Source of the DNA: Alkalidesulfovibrio alkalitolerans DSM 16529
Lineage (GTDB): Bacteria > Desulfobacterota > Desulfovibrionia > Desulfovibrionales > Desulfovibrionaceae
Direction: 5' to 3'
DNA: 47,987 bases
Assembly: GCF_000422245.1 (NCBI RefSeq)
Contig: NZ_ATHI01000010.1
Coordinates: forward strand, 1-47,987
A program made the position numbers and the translations under genes. Shown piece after piece: positions 16,881-25,788 of this stretch. Under the pieces are notes generated by a model. That model was not told the origin of the DNA. It ran no database searches and saw nothing but the letters and a program-made list of their open reading frames with translations. Within the stretch, counting starts at the first letter, position 1, and the number at the start of each line of letters is the position of its first letter.

Positions 16881-17639
16881 TCAGCCGAAGCGCAACGGTT
16901 CGAGGCTCCGCACGACAAGGCCCATGGCCTGCCTGTCCTCGGCCACAAGCAGGTCTGGATCGGGGAGGGCTATGACGCGCAGGCCGCCAACAGTGAACGC
17001 GCGGAAGGTGAACGGCCTGTCGGGAAAGAGCGCCATGAACGCCTTGCGTCCGAACACGACCACCGTGTCGGCGGCGAACTCGGACACCCCACGCCAGAAC
17101 AGGTCACGCCTTGCGCGAACCGCGTCCTGGACCGACTCGCACACGGGCCAAAAGGCCACTGTGCCCGATGGCCAGGCGAGGTGCTTGAGCAGCCTAGTCC
17201 ATATGGCGCGGCGCGCGGCACTGGGAGAATTTCCGAGGTCCTCGTGGAGTTCCCAGTAGGTGAAGACGACTCTTGGAGATTTGCAGACGCGTTGCAGATA
17301 CGTATCCCACGGGGGGGACAATTCACCTTCGTGAACTGCCAGGGGGAAAGCGTTTCGCGCTGGTCTGACAGGACGGGAAGCAAGGCTTGCGGACGGTTGC
17401 TGTCGAGCCCTTTCCAGATTGCCGGTGCGGGCCGTGCGCCCGGTTGACGCCGCGCCCTCGTGATCGACCCGTCGTTGCTGCGGCGCGGTCCCAGCGGCCC
17501 TTTCCCGAACATGACCAGACGCGCTGACCGGCGTACCGACCGGAGCAAAACCGTAGAGGAATCGCACGCCGAGTTCGCGCCAGGGGCGCAGGAATTCGGG
17601 CAGATCTAGAGCAGCGAAACGTGATCCCATATGCGCCAC
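16881..17639 (-). CDS. Protein of unknown function coupled to coaBC
   Basis: A 252-residue protein whose start lies inside the 3' end of coaBC (34-base overlap), so translation is probably coupled; Met-4 is an alternative start. Residues about 40-95 are an Arg/Ala-rich, low-complexity linker. The C-terminal half looks like an alpha/beta domain: VVFTYWELHEDLG, then TVVVFGRKAFMALF, then GGLRVIALPDPDLL. The last two blocks are loosely reminiscent of uracil-DNA glycosylase-fold proteins, but the catalytic motifs are not visible and I do not assign that function. Confidence 0.72.
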   Translation of the reverse strand: MAHMGSRFAALDLPEFLRPWRELGVRFLYGFAPVGTPVSASGHVRERAAGTAPQQRRVDHEGAASTGRTARTGNLERARQQPSASLASRPVRPARNAFPLAVHEGELSPPWDTYLQRVCKSPRVVFTYWELHEDLGNSPSAARRAIWTRLLKHLAWPSGTVAFWPVCESVQDAVRARRDLFWRGVSEFAADTVVVFGRKAFMALFPDRPFTFRAFTVGGLRVIALPDPDLLVAEDRQAMGLVVRSLEPLRFG

Positions 17640-18841
17640 GCAACCTCTGGCTTAGGCAGTACTGGCCAGGATTCCTCCCTGCCCGCTCGGTCGAGGAGAG
17701 TGATGCGGTTGGTCGAGGTTTCGAACCCCGACTCGGGCACACCCACGAGATTGGCGACGAGGAGGTCGCAATTCTTGCCTACAAGCTTCGCGCGGGCGTT
17801 TTCGGCCAGCGACGAGGTTTCGGCAGCGAACCCGATGAGGGTCTGTCCGGACTTTTTGCTTTGCCCCATGTTCAGCAGAATGTCGGGGTTCTCTTCCAGA
17901 TCGAATCCAAGCTGACCGCCCTGGGCAGTCTTCTTCTTGAATTTCTCTGCGCCGTAGGGGATCGGCCTGAAATCGGAGACCGCAGCAGTGAGGCAGGCGA
18001 TGTTCGCGCCAGGCCACAGGGCGAGCGCGGCCTCGTGCATTTCGCGCGCCGAAACCACACGCACGACGCTGATCCCGGACGGCAGTCGCGCCTCGCAGGG
18101 GCCGACAACAGCCGTAACCTCGGCCCCGCGCAGCCATGCCGCCGCGGCCAAGGCCGCGCCCATGGCTCCGGACGAGGAGTTGGAAAGAAAACGCACGCCG
18201 TCCCACATCTCGCGTGTGGGCCCGAGCGTCACGAGCACCCGCTTGCCCGCGAGATCGCCGGGGCCAGCCGCGCGCAGCACGTGATAAAGGATTTCCTCGA
18301 CGTCGGGCAGCCTTCCCTGTCCCTCCTCCCCGCAGGCCATGCAGCCCAAGCCGGGTTCGAGGCAGATGCACCCGCGCCGTTTCAGCGTCTCCCAGTTCTC
18401 GCGGGTGGCCGGGGCCTCCCACAGGCGCTGGTTCATGGCCGGGGCGATGACGAGCGGGCCGCCGAAGGCAAGGGCCTGAGTGGAGGCCATGTCATCGGCC
18501 AGACCGTGGGCGAGCTTGGCCAGGGCATTGGCCGTGGCAGGAACCACAGCCATGACGTCCGCGTTCTGGGCCGGTTCGAGATGGCCGAACACGTCGTGCG
18601 GTTCGCCTCCCTCGTCTGCCCACAGGCCGCCGTAGACCGGTGTGGCGCCGAGCGATTCGAGGAGCAGCGGACGCACGAAACGCTGCGCGGCACGGGTCAG
18701 CGTCGCCCCGGCATTCATGCCGGATGCAAGCAGCATTCGCAACAATTCCGGAGTCTTGCAAATGGCGACGCTGCCGTGCGCCAGCAAGTGCGCACGCTTG
18801 CCCCCGAAATTGGTGAAAACAGGCAACGCGCGCATGGGCAC
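17606..18841 (-). CDS. coaBC: Bifunctional phosphopantothenoylcysteine decarboxylase / phosphopantothenate-cysteine ligase
   Basis: A 411-residue fusion enzyme for two steps of coenzyme A synthesis. The flavin-dependent CoaC half (about 1-190) shows VVPATANALAKLAHGLADDM, APAMN and GCMACGEEGQGR. The CoaB half (from about 195) shows TLGPTREMWDGVRFLSNSSSG, the lysine-rich EKFKKKT and IGFAAET. The first motif, normally GSIAAYK-like, reads GSVAICK. The start is GTG at 18841, abutting the stop of the lipoprotein gene, or ATG at 18835. It lies between a lipoprotein and an unknown gene on the same strand. Confidence 0.95.
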   Translation of the reverse strand: MPMRALPVFTNFGGKRAHLLAHGSVAICKTPELLRMLLASGMNAGATLTRAAQRFVRPLLLESLGATPVYGGLWADEGGEPHDVFGHLEPAQNADVMAVVPATANALAKLAHGLADDMASTQALAFGGPLVIAPAMNQRLWEAPATRENWETLKRRGCICLEPGLGCMACGEEGQGRLPDVEEILYHVLRAAGPGDLAGKRVLVTLGPTREMWDGVRFLSNSSSGAMGAALAAAAWLRGAEVTAVVGPCEARLPSGISVVRVVSAREMHEAALALWPGANIACLTAAVSDFRPIPYGAEKFKKKTAQGGQLGFDLEENPDILLNMGQSKKSGQTLIGFAAETSSLAENARAKLVGKNCDLLVANLVGVPESGFETSTNRITLLDRAGREESWPVLPKPEVAWRIWDHVSLL

Positions 18842-19387
18842 CTACTGGGTCAGAGTCCTGTTCGTGGGTTGCTGTCCGCCGTAGGGCGGGGAGCTGTCCT
18901 GCGGCGAGGAACGCAGGCGTTCTTCCGCCTGGACTTTGAGCTCGACGATCTGCAACTCCACGCGGGTGTTGGTGAAGCTCTGGTCGATAACCTTGATGAC
19001 CGCGCGCTTGCGTGGCTTTTCGAATATGAGGTCCGAGGTCTCGGCCTTCATGACGTACACGTTCTTCCAGCCGTCCTTGGTCATGTTCTCGATGAAGAAA
19101 TTGACCAGGCTGAGGTGTTCGAGTCGCCCGTTGAAAGTCTGGAAACCGATCTTGAAGTCGCTGGTCTCCATGACCATGGAGCGTTTGGAATCGTACTTCA
19201 GATCGCGATGGATGAGCACGTCGTTGAAATCATAATAATAATGAACCTCTTGATACTCCTCTCCTCCCGCGCCATCGCCGCCCTGGCCGCCCGTGCCGGG
19301 CGTGGTGGATTTGAGGGTGCATCCAGGGAATACCAGAAAAGCGGCCACCAGCAGGGCCGCCAAGGGAAGCGCGCGTTTCGCTTGCAT
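18842..19387 (-). CDS. Predicted lipoprotein of unknown function
   Basis: A 181-residue secreted protein: basic N-terminus, hydrophobic core and lipobox FPGC at about 20-23, then a Gly-rich linker. The mature domain (about 45-165) appears beta-rich (VHYYYDFNDVLIHRDL, MVMETSDFKIGFQTFNGRLEHLS) and the tail is Ser/Pro/Gln-rich. AGGAGG precedes the ATG. It is divergent from queA and immediately upstream of coaBC (TAG followed by GTG). No family is recognised with confidence. Confidence 0.82.
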   Translation of the reverse strand: MQAKRALPLAALLVAAFLVFPGCTLKSTTPGTGGQGGDGAGGEEYQEVHYYYDFNDVLIHRDLKYDSKRSMVMETSDFKIGFQTFNGRLEHLSLVNFFIENMTKDGWKNVYVMKAETSDLIFEKPRKRAVIKVIDQSFTNTRVELQIVELKVQAEERLRSSPQDSSPPYGGQQPTNRTLTQ

Positions 19388-19513
19388 GCCCGATGTCCTC
19401 CTTGTCGTCCGTCACATGTTGGGCTATGCGGGTGCGCGACGAACAATCCTTCACGAACAGCTCGTCGGGCAACCACTGAAGCCCGTCGATACCTTAGGTT
19501 CCGACAAAGCGCA

Positions 19514-20635
19514 ATGAAACCCGATCTCATCGCAACGACCGACGAGGCCGATCTCCTCCTCGAAAGTTACGACTTCGAACTGCCGCAGGAGCAGATAGCC
19601 CAGCACCCAGCCGAGCGTCGCGACGCCTCGCGGCTGATGATCCTCGACCGCAGCCGGGACAAGGTTGTCTCGGCGCGTTTCGCCGACCTGCCGGACATCC
19701 TCGCCGAGCGCCTGCCAGACGGCGCGCTGCTGGTGGCCAACGACTCGCGCGTGGCGCCTGCGCGCGTCATGGGCGCGCGCGAGACGGGCGGCCGGGTCGA
19801 AATGCTCCTGCTAACGCCCCCTCCTCTGCTCCGGCCAAGTCCTGGCGGCGCGTCCGATTGGACAACCGCACGGGCCGAAGCCCTGCTGCGCGCCTCGAAG
19901 ACTCTCAGGCCCGGCGAGACCGTGCATTTCGGCGAGGATCTCGCGGCCCGGATCGTGGCCAAGGGCGAATTCGGCCGCCACGAGATAGAGTTGTCGTGGC
20001 GTGGCGAGCTCTCGGTCGTTCTGGAGCGGTGCGGCGCGATCCCCCTGCCGCCCTACATCCGGCGCGATCCCGGAGTCGAGGACGCGACGCGCTACCAGAC
20101 CATCTACGCAGACCCCCAAAAAACCGGCTCCGTGGCCGCGCCCACGGCCGGACTGCACTTCACCCCCGTGATCAGGGAGCGGCTCGCCCAGCGAGGCTTC
20201 GAATTTGCCTTCGTGACCCTGTACGTGGGCTACGGCACTTTCAGCCCGGTACGAGCCAAGGATCTGCGCGAGCACCGCATGCACGCGGAATACATCGAGA
20301 TACCCGAACAGACAGCCGGGATGATCCGCACCGCCAAGATGGAGGGCCGCCCGGTCCTGGCCGTGGGCACCACCTCGGCCAGAACCCTTGAAGGCGCCTT
20401 CCAGGCGAGCGGAGAAATCCAGGCCTTTGCCGGGTCCACCGACATATTCATCACGCCAGGCTATCGCTTCAGGGTCGTGGACCACATGCTCACGAATTTC
20501 CATCTCCCTTTATCTTCGCTGATAATCATGATATCGGGATTTGCCGGACGAGCCCGCGTACTGTCCGCCTATGACCAGGCGGTTCGGGAAGGATACCGAT
20601 TCTTCTCCTACGGCGACGCCATGCTCATCCTCTAG
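19514..20635 (+). CDS. queA: S-adenosylmethionine:tRNA ribosyltransferase-isomerase
   Basis: A 373-residue enzyme that builds epoxyqueuosine on tRNA using the ribosyl part of SAM. Family blocks seen: YDFELPQEQIAQHPAERRDA near the start, VANDSRVAPAR, VAAPTAGLHFT, YVGYGTFSPV, and NFHLPLSSLIIMISGFAGR. The frame is open far upstream, but the ATG at 19514 is the first giving a queA-like N-terminus and lies clear of the divergent lipoprotein. The next gene begins 36 bases after its stop. Confidence 0.96.
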   Translation: MKPDLIATTDEADLLLESYDFELPQEQIAQHPAERRDASRLMILDRSRDKVVSARFADLPDILAERLPDGALLVANDSRVAPARVMGARETGGRVEMLLLTPPPLLRPSPGGASDWTTARAEALLRASKTLRPGETVHFGEDLAARIVAKGEFGRHEIELSWRGELSVVLERCGAIPLPPYIRRDPGVEDATRYQTIYADPQKTGSVAAPTAGLHFTPVIRERLAQRGFEFAFVTLYVGYGTFSPVRAKDLREHRMHAEYIEIPEQTAGMIRTAKMEGRPVLAVGTTSARTLEGAFQASGEIQAFAGSTDIFITPGYRFRVVDHMLTNFHLPLSSLIIMISGFAGRARVLSAYDQAVREGYRFFSYGDAMLIL

Positions 20636-20671
20636 GCCGAAAGGCCATACCGCCCTATTGGAGTCCATACT

Positions 20672-20908
20672 ATGTCGCGCATCGTCATTCGCGAGGAACG
20701 CTGCAAAGGCTGTCTCCTGTGCACGGTGGTCTGCCCCAAGGAGATCATCGCGCAATCGGAGCGATTCAACGCCATGGGCTACAAGGTCGCCGAAGTGCCC
20801 GAAGGCCGCATGGAGGAGTGTACGGGCTGCGCCTCCTGCGCAAAGGTCTGCCCCGACTACTGCATCACGGTTTTCAAGACCGAAAAGCCCGCCAAGGAGA
20901 AGAAGTGA
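20672..20908 (+). CDS. 2-oxoacid:ferredoxin oxidoreductase, ferredoxin-like (delta) subunit
   Basis: A 78-residue protein with two complete 4Fe-4S motifs, C11-C14-C17-C21 and C50-C53-C56-C60, each followed by Pro. It carries electrons from the catalytic subunits to free ferredoxin. The stop TGA overlaps the ATG of the alpha subunit gene (TGATG). The delta-alpha-beta-gamma order fits the Kor/Vor type of oxidoreductase. Confidence 0.95.
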   Translation: MSRIVIREERCKGCLLCTVVCPKEIIAQSERFNAMGYKVAEVPEGRMEECTGCASCAKVCPDYCITVFKTEKPAKEKK

Positions 20909-21963
20909 TGGCAGAGCGCATCTTCATCAAGGGCAACGAAGCCATCGCGCACGGCGCGCTGGCCGCCGGGTGCGTCTGCTACTTCGGCTACCCCATCACC
21001 CCGCAAAACGACATCCCCGAGTTCATGTCCACGGCCATCTGCGAGGCAGGCGGGCAATTCGTGCAGGCCGAGAGCGAGATCGGCGCGGTGAACATGCTGC
21101 TGGGCGCAGCCGCGGCCGGAAAACGGGCCATGACCTCATCGTCTTCGCCGGGCATGTCGCTCAAGCAGGAAGCCATCTCCTACATGGCGGGTTCCGAACT
21201 CCCGGGCGTGATCGTGAACATGAACCGCGGCGGTCCCGGCCTTGGCGACATCGGCCCCTCGCAGGGCGACTACTTCCAGGCCGTGAAGGGCGGCGGGCAC
21301 GGCGACTACCGGACGCTGGTGCTGGCCCCGGCCACCTGCCAGGAGGCCTACGATCTGACCATCGCCGCCTTCGACTTGGCATTCGCCTACAAAAACCCCG
21401 TCCTGATCCTCGGCGACGCCATCCTCGGCCAGATGAAGGAACCCGTGACGGCTTGGAAGCCCGAGGCCCGATCGGCCGACGAGGCCGCGTCCTGGCGCCT
21501 GAGCGGCGCCAAGGGACGGCCCAAGCGGCTCATCAAATCGCTGTTCCTGGAAGACGGCGCGCTTGCGGGCCAGAACCTGCGGCTCAAGGAAAAATACGAG
21601 CGCATGAAGGCCGAGATCCGCTTCGAGTCCTTCCAGTGCGAGGATGCCGAACTCGTGGTCGTGGCCTTCGGCAGCATCGGCCGCATTGCCAAAAGCGCTG
21701 TGCGCACCCTGCGCGCGGCCGGTTTCAAGGTGGGGCTCTTCCGGCCCATCACTCTCTTTCCCTTCCCGAGCGAGGCCCTGGCCGAGCTCGCCAGGCAGGG
21801 CAAACGCTTTTTGACCATCGAACACAACCTGGGTCAGATGGTGGAGGACGTGCGTCTGAGCGTGCTGCCCCACGCCGACAGCGCCTTCTTCGGCGTGATG
21901 CCTGGCAACCTGCCCATGCCCGACGACTTCGAGCAGCCCATCCGCGACTGCCTGGGAGGATAG
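20908..21963 (+). CDS. 2-oxoacid:ferredoxin oxidoreductase, alpha subunit
   Basis: A 351-residue subunit with the pyrimidine-binding core of the thiamine-diphosphate enzyme. It shows CYFGYPITPQNDIPEFM, FVQAESEIGAVNMLLGAAAA with the conserved Glu, and TSSSSPGMSLKQEAISYM. The C-terminal part (from about 240) is the transketolase C-like domain. The complex oxidatively decarboxylates a 2-oxoacid to an acyl-CoA and reduces ferredoxin. Whether the substrate is 2-oxoglutarate or a branched-chain 2-oxoacid cannot be read from sequence alone. It is coupled to the delta subunit and four bases ahead of beta. Confidence 0.95.
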   Translation: MAERIFIKGNEAIAHGALAAGCVCYFGYPITPQNDIPEFMSTAICEAGGQFVQAESEIGAVNMLLGAAAAGKRAMTSSSSPGMSLKQEAISYMAGSELPGVIVNMNRGGPGLGDIGPSQGDYFQAVKGGGHGDYRTLVLAPATCQEAYDLTIAAFDLAFAYKNPVLILGDAILGQMKEPVTAWKPEARSADEAASWRLSGAKGRPKRLIKSLFLEDGALAGQNLRLKEKYERMKAEIRFESFQCEDAELVVVAFGSIGRIAKSAVRTLRAAGFKVGLFRPITLFPFPSEALAELARQGKRFLTIEHNLGQMVEDVRLSVLPHADSAFFGVMPGNLPMPDDFEQPIRDCLGG

Positions 21964-21967
21964 GATC

Positions 21968-22726
21968 ATGACTGAAAAATGCGTCTTCGATGTGCCCCAG
22001 AGCGTCATCGACCGGGCCACACACTACTGTCCGGGCTGCCAGCACGGCACCATCCACCGCCTGGTGGGCGAGGTGCTGGACGAAATGAAGCTGCGCGAGG
22101 ATACACTGCTCGTCAGTTCCATCGGCTGCTCGGTCTTCCTCTACAATTACCTCGACGTGGACGCCGTGGAGGCGCCGCACGGCCGCGCCCCGGCCGTGGC
22201 CACGGGCGTCAAGCGCGCGCGGCCCGACAATTTCGTCTTCACCTACCAGGGCGACGGCGATCTTGCCTCCATCGGCCTGGCCGAGATCGTGCACGCCGCC
22301 AACCGGGGCGAACGGCTCTCCGTGGTCTTCGTCAACAACACTGTCTACGGCATGACCGGCGGTCAGATGGCCCCCACCACCATGGTGGGCCAAAAGACCA
22401 CCACCTGCCCCTCGGGCAGGTGCCCCGAGTCGCAGGGCTTGCCCATCCGTATGTCCGAGATCATCGCCCAACTCGGCGGAGTGGCGTATTGCGCGCGCGT
22501 GGCCGTGAACACGGTCAAGAACCTGGGCCAGGCCAAGAAGGCTCTGCGCCGCGCCTTCGAGGTCCAGGCCACGGGCCAGGGCTTCGGCTTCGTGGAGTTT
22601 TTGGCCACCTGCCCCACCAACTGGCGCATGACCCCGGTGCAAGCCAACGAGCGCATCGCGGCCGAACTGATCCCCTACTTCCCCCTGGGCGTGTTCAAGG
22701 ACGCCCCCAAAGAGGAGTGCGCGTAA
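21968..22726 (+). CDS. 2-oxoacid:ferredoxin oxidoreductase, beta subunit (thiamine diphosphate-binding)
   Basis: A 252-residue subunit. The thiamine diphosphate motif runs from GDGDLASIG to VFVNNTVYGMTGG. HYCPGCQHG and SSIGCSVF provide cysteines expected to bind an Fe-S cluster, with a further CPSGRCPES. The Kor/Vor-like GQKTTTCPSGR block separates it from pyruvate-specific PorB. Its stop overlaps the ATG of the gamma gene (TAATG). Confidence 0.95.
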   Translation: MTEKCVFDVPQSVIDRATHYCPGCQHGTIHRLVGEVLDEMKLREDTLLVSSIGCSVFLYNYLDVDAVEAPHGRAPAVATGVKRARPDNFVFTYQGDGDLASIGLAEIVHAANRGERLSVVFVNNTVYGMTGGQMAPTTMVGQKTTTCPSGRCPESQGLPIRMSEIIAQLGGVAYCARVAVNTVKNLGQAKKALRRAFEVQATGQGFGFVEFLATCPTNWRMTPVQANERIAAELIPYFPLGVFKDAPKEECA

Positions 22727-23268
22727 TGTACCAGGACGCCATCATCGCGGGATTCGGCGGGCAGGGCGTGCTGCTCATCGGAAATCTGCTGGCCTACGCA
22801 GGCATGCACGCCGGGCTCAACGTGACCTACATCCCGGTCTACGGGCCGGAGATGCGCGGCGGCACGGCCAACTGCACCGTGGTCCTCTCCGACGACGACA
22901 TCGGCTCGCCCATCATCCATTCGCCCGTGAGCACCATCATCCTCAACCGTCCCTCGCTGGACAAGTTCCAGCCCCGACTCAAGGACGGCGGATTGCAGGT
23001 CGTGAACACCTCGCTGATCGACCCGGCGCTGATCGAGAAGGACCGTGTGCGCACCGTCGCCCTGCCCTGCAACGACATCGCCAACGAGCTGGGCAACCCC
23101 AGGCTCGTGAACATGGTCGCACTCGGGGCTTACGTGGCGGCCACGGGCTGCATCCCGCTCAACTCGGTGGAAGAAAGCCTGCCGAGCGTGATTTCAGCCC
23201 ACTACAGCCACCTGATACCCAAGAATGCAGCCGCGCTGAGGGCGGGCGCCGAGCGCGCCGCCGCTTGA
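22726..23268 (+). CDS. 2-oxoacid:ferredoxin oxidoreductase, gamma subunit
   Basis: A 180-residue subunit with the Rossmann-like CoA-contacting domain of the family. It shows IIAGFGGQGVLLIGNLLAYA at the start and YIPVYGPEMRGGTANCTVVL in the middle. It overlaps the beta gene by one base and closes the four-gene operon, which ends in a terminator about 30 bases downstream. Confidence 0.95.
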   Translation: MYQDAIIAGFGGQGVLLIGNLLAYAGMHAGLNVTYIPVYGPEMRGGTANCTVVLSDDDIGSPIIHSPVSTIILNRPSLDKFQPRLKDGGLQVVNTSLIDPALIEKDRVRTVALPCNDIANELGNPRLVNMVALGAYVAATGCIPLNSVEESLPSVISAHYSHLIPKNAAALRAGAERAAA

Positions 23269-23299
23269 CGCGGATAAACTCCATCCATGCCAAGTTGGA

Positions 23300-23333
23300 A
23301 CGGCGCGGTCTGTACGGATCGCGCCGTCTTTTT
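23300..23333 (+). terminator. Rho-independent terminator of the oxidoreductase operon
   Basis: CGGCGCG (23301-23307) and CGCGCCG (23320-23326) form a stem with a twelve-base loop, followed by TCTTTTTT. It lies about 30 bases after the gamma subunit stop. Confidence 0.9.
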
Positions 23334-23334
23334 T

Positions 23335-23704
23335 GCCCAAACCCTCCGCTCGGCTGCTGCCGCCAAACCGTTTCAGGGCGGCAGGCCGCGAATCAATCCG
23401 CCAGCGCCAGAATAGGCCTGTAAACAGGGCCAGAACAGCGAGAGCCCGCCTGCGCAAGGCATACCCTACATTTTGGTGTAAAAACGCGGCAGAAGACGGT
23501 TTACGCGAGCGGCCTTCACGGCATGGCGAATCTTCATGATTTCAGAAGGATATCAGGCTGGGCGGAAAGTCATGTTCTCGCATGCCTCCAATGGAGGCCG
23601 AATCCTGCGCTGGGCAGAATGAACAGCCTGAAGAAGTACGTAGAACCCCGGGATCAGACTCCCGCTATACTCGGCAGAGAGGAGAAAGGCGATAACAGAA
23701 AACG
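23335..23704. other. Gene-free stretch with one hairpin
   Basis: No reading frame here has a ribosome site or a family-like protein. A hairpin, CTGCCGCC (23357-23364) with GGCGGCAG (23377-23384) around a twelve-base loop, has no T-run. The rest is of mixed composition; nothing else stands out. Confidence 0.5.
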
Positions 23705-23968
23705 TTACTCCTGTTCGGCCACTTTGCCGCGCGTGCGGCGTGGCCGGGCATAGCCTTCGTCGATGACGGCGGCAACGGCCTGACCGAGATCGGCAACAAC
23801 CTTGGCGCGGAGCTTCTCGGCGGCGGCATTCTGTCCGTGCTCGCGCAGATAGAGCACGCTTTTGCGCTGGGCAGCATAGTCCTCGAGTGCGGCGACCAGT
23901 CGGGTCATGCTCGTTCCGGCCAACTCCTCCGCCATGCGGGCGGTTTTCACGCATCTTTCCATTCGCAT
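23705..23968 (-). CDS. Small helical protein of unknown function
   Basis: An 87-residue protein predicted almost wholly helical: MAEELAGTSMTRLVAALEDY, then REHGQNAAAEKLRAKVVADL. It has a basic tail (ARPRRTRGKV). Codon use is like the GC-rich genes of the window, unlike the AT-rich DNA just upstream, which supports real coding. AAAGGG precedes Met-1/Met-3; either could start it. No family is recognised. It stands alone at the border of the AT-rich region. Confidence 0.55.
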   Translation of the reverse strand: MRMERCVKTARMAEELAGTSMTRLVAALEDYAAQRKSVLYLREHGQNAAAEKLRAKVVADLGQAVAAVIDEGYARPRRTRGKVAEQE

Positions 23969-24954
23969 ACCCTTTGTTTGACAGAATGTTCGAGCACGGA
24001 TACAAAAAAATTGACATCATTTCAAGCCGCTGATGCGCCGGCATGGCGCTCACATCGGACTGCGCCACGGGCGGCTCGTGGGTGATTCCCGGCGAGAGGC
24101 GGGCCGGGCATAACAACAGCGCAGCATCCTATGCGCAACGCATGATGGCGAAAGCAATTTGAAATTCGTCAGGTTCACAGATTACAAGAAAATCGACCAA
24201 CCCTCCGAAGCTGCGCACGGTTCAACCCTACTGCCAACAAAATCTGGAAAAAAATCGACACTGAAAATTATGCTTTTCAAGACTCCAAAATTGGCGGAGG
24301 AACCGGAAGCAAGGACCAATTCTTTTCGATGGCAACAGTGAACAGAGGATACAAAATAATGAACCCTACTTCCTATCACAATTTTCTGAAATAAATAACT
24401 AAAATTGATTTAGTAAAAATTATGGATGAATCAAGTGAAAATCTAAATTAAAACATTTGACGGCAATTTCATGGGCAAAAATAAAATGAAAAATGAATAT
24501 TTATGCAGTCAGTTTTTCTTTCAATCAAATGCCGTCTGGAACATTAGTACTGGTAGCCGAAACATAAAAACCTGCCAGAATAAGAAATCATAATCACTCC
24601 GCTGCAACCTGTCGACCATGACGCGATGGACAGAAGTCCCGTCTCAGCGGAAGCAAGCGCATGGGGATAAGAGGGTGTGAATTAGTTGCTTCATAACTGA
24701 GCGTATATCGTATGCAAAATAGACAGTATTCCTACTGGCGATAAAAAGCTTGCCTGAAAATATCAAATTGACGCATGCTGTCGAGGAAGATCAGGCCTTG
24801 GATCACGGCGATACGAAGGCGCAATACGGGCAAAACGGGATATTCGGACATCAATGGACATACAGATGGACTTCAGCACGCGAGTTTCTTTCGATTATTT
24901 TAGCTTCAGCTTGTAATACTAATCGTTTGATTTGACAGAACAGGGGAAGCACGT
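23969..24954. other. AT-rich non-coding stretch upstream of aroE
   Basis: About one kilobase, from about 24130 strongly AT-rich, with many A and T runs against a GC-rich background. Frames at 24159-24341 and 24750-24935 have no convincing ribosome site or recognisable product. TTGACA-like boxes occur (for example 23978-23983 followed after 17 bases by TACAAA, and 24457-24462 followed by AATAAA), but such matches are expected by chance in AT-rich DNA. It may be remnant foreign DNA or a long regulatory region. Confidence 0.6.
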
Positions 24955-25788
24955 ATGTTAAAAAATTTTTTAGTTTTTGAAAAAATCTGCGGAATCATCG
25001 GCCATCCCCTCGGCCACACCATGAGCCCGACGCTGCACAACGCCATGTTCCAGCACATGGGGCTACCGTTCGCCTACGTTGCCCTGCCTACGCCCCCGGA
25101 CAAATTGATAGAAGTCGTCGCGGCGGTACGTGCGTTGCCCGTACATGGCCTGAGCGTGACCATACCGCACAAGGAGCCGGTTATAAGCCTGTGCGACGAG
25201 GTATCCTTGCGAGCGCAGCGCATTGGGGCGGTAAACACGTTGTATTGGCGCGACGGAGGGCTCCACGGGGAAAATACCGACATCATAGGATTTTGCGCCC
25301 CTCTCGGAGAACTCGGACGGAGCATCCGCAGCGCATTGGTGCTCGGTGCCGGAGGCGTGGCACGCGCGGCCATCGCCGGACTTCAGGACATGGACGTGGC
25401 GAACGTGGCCGTGAGCAACAGGGACGTCACGCGCGCGCAAGGTCTGGCCGACGAGTTCGGCTGCACGGCCGTGATGTGGGACGTACGTGGTGAAGTGGAC
25501 GCGGATATCGTGATCAACGCGACTCCTCTAGGCATGAAAGGCGAATTCGAACGCAACAGCCCCTATGACGCGTCGTGGTTCAAAAGCGGAATGCTCGCCT
25601 ACGATCTGGTCTACAATCCCCAGCAGACGCTATTTCTGCGCCAGGCCCAGGCGGCCGGATGCACCATCGTTGACGGGTTGGCCATGTTTCTCGGCCAAGC
25701 TGCCGAGCAGTTCCGGCTTTGGACCGGCCGCGAGATGGACGTAGAGTTCGGCAGGAGCGTCTGTCTGCGAGCCTTGCGGGATTTCTGA
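24955..25788 (+). CDS. aroE: Shikimate 5-dehydrogenase
   Basis: A 277-residue NADP-dependent enzyme of aromatic amino acid synthesis. It shows GHPLGHTMSPTLHN for shikimate binding, the catalytic Lys at K73 in TIPHKE and Asp at D109 in GENTDIIGF. The nucleotide-binding LVLGAGGVARAA is followed by VINATPLGMKG. A GGGGAAG lies ahead of the ATG. The first ten codons (LKNFLVFEK) are AT-rich like the upstream DNA, while the rest is GC-rich. No other aromatic pathway gene is nearby. Confidence 0.95.
   Translation: MLKNFLVFEKICGIIGHPLGHTMSPTLHNAMFQHMGLPFAYVALPTPPDKLIEVVAAVRALPVHGLSVTIPHKEPVISLCDEVSLRAQRIGAVNTLYWRDGGLHGENTDIIGFCAPLGELGRSIRSALVLGAGGVARAAIAGLQDMDVANVAVSNRDVTRAQGLADEFGCTAVMWDVRGEVDADIVINATPLGMKGEFERNSPYDASWFKSGMLAYDLVYNPQQTLFLRQAQAAGCTIVDGLAMFLGQAAEQFRLWTGREMDVEFGRSVCLRALRDF

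Noticed and set aside
17715-17745. A TTCGAACCCC-type motif like a tRNA T-loop
   Set aside because: It is inside the CoaB coding region, and no acceptor or anticodon stem can be formed around it.
17621-19513. The long upstream extension of the queA frame
   Set aside because: It runs opposite coaBC and the lipoprotein gene; only the part from 19514 resembles QueA.
23357-23384. Hairpin as a second terminator of the oxidoreductase operon
   Set aside because: There is no T-run, and a complete terminator already lies upstream.
23978-24006. TTGACA with 17-base spacing to TACAAA as a + strand promoter
   Set aside because: It points into non-coding AT-rich DNA with no gene to serve; kept only as a note.
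24159-24341. A 60-codon frame in the AT-rich stretch
   Set aside because: No ribosome site, no family likeness, and composition follows the surrounding non-coding DNA.
24750-24935. A 61-codon frame just upstream of aroE
   Set aside because: No ribosome site and no credible protein; likely chance.
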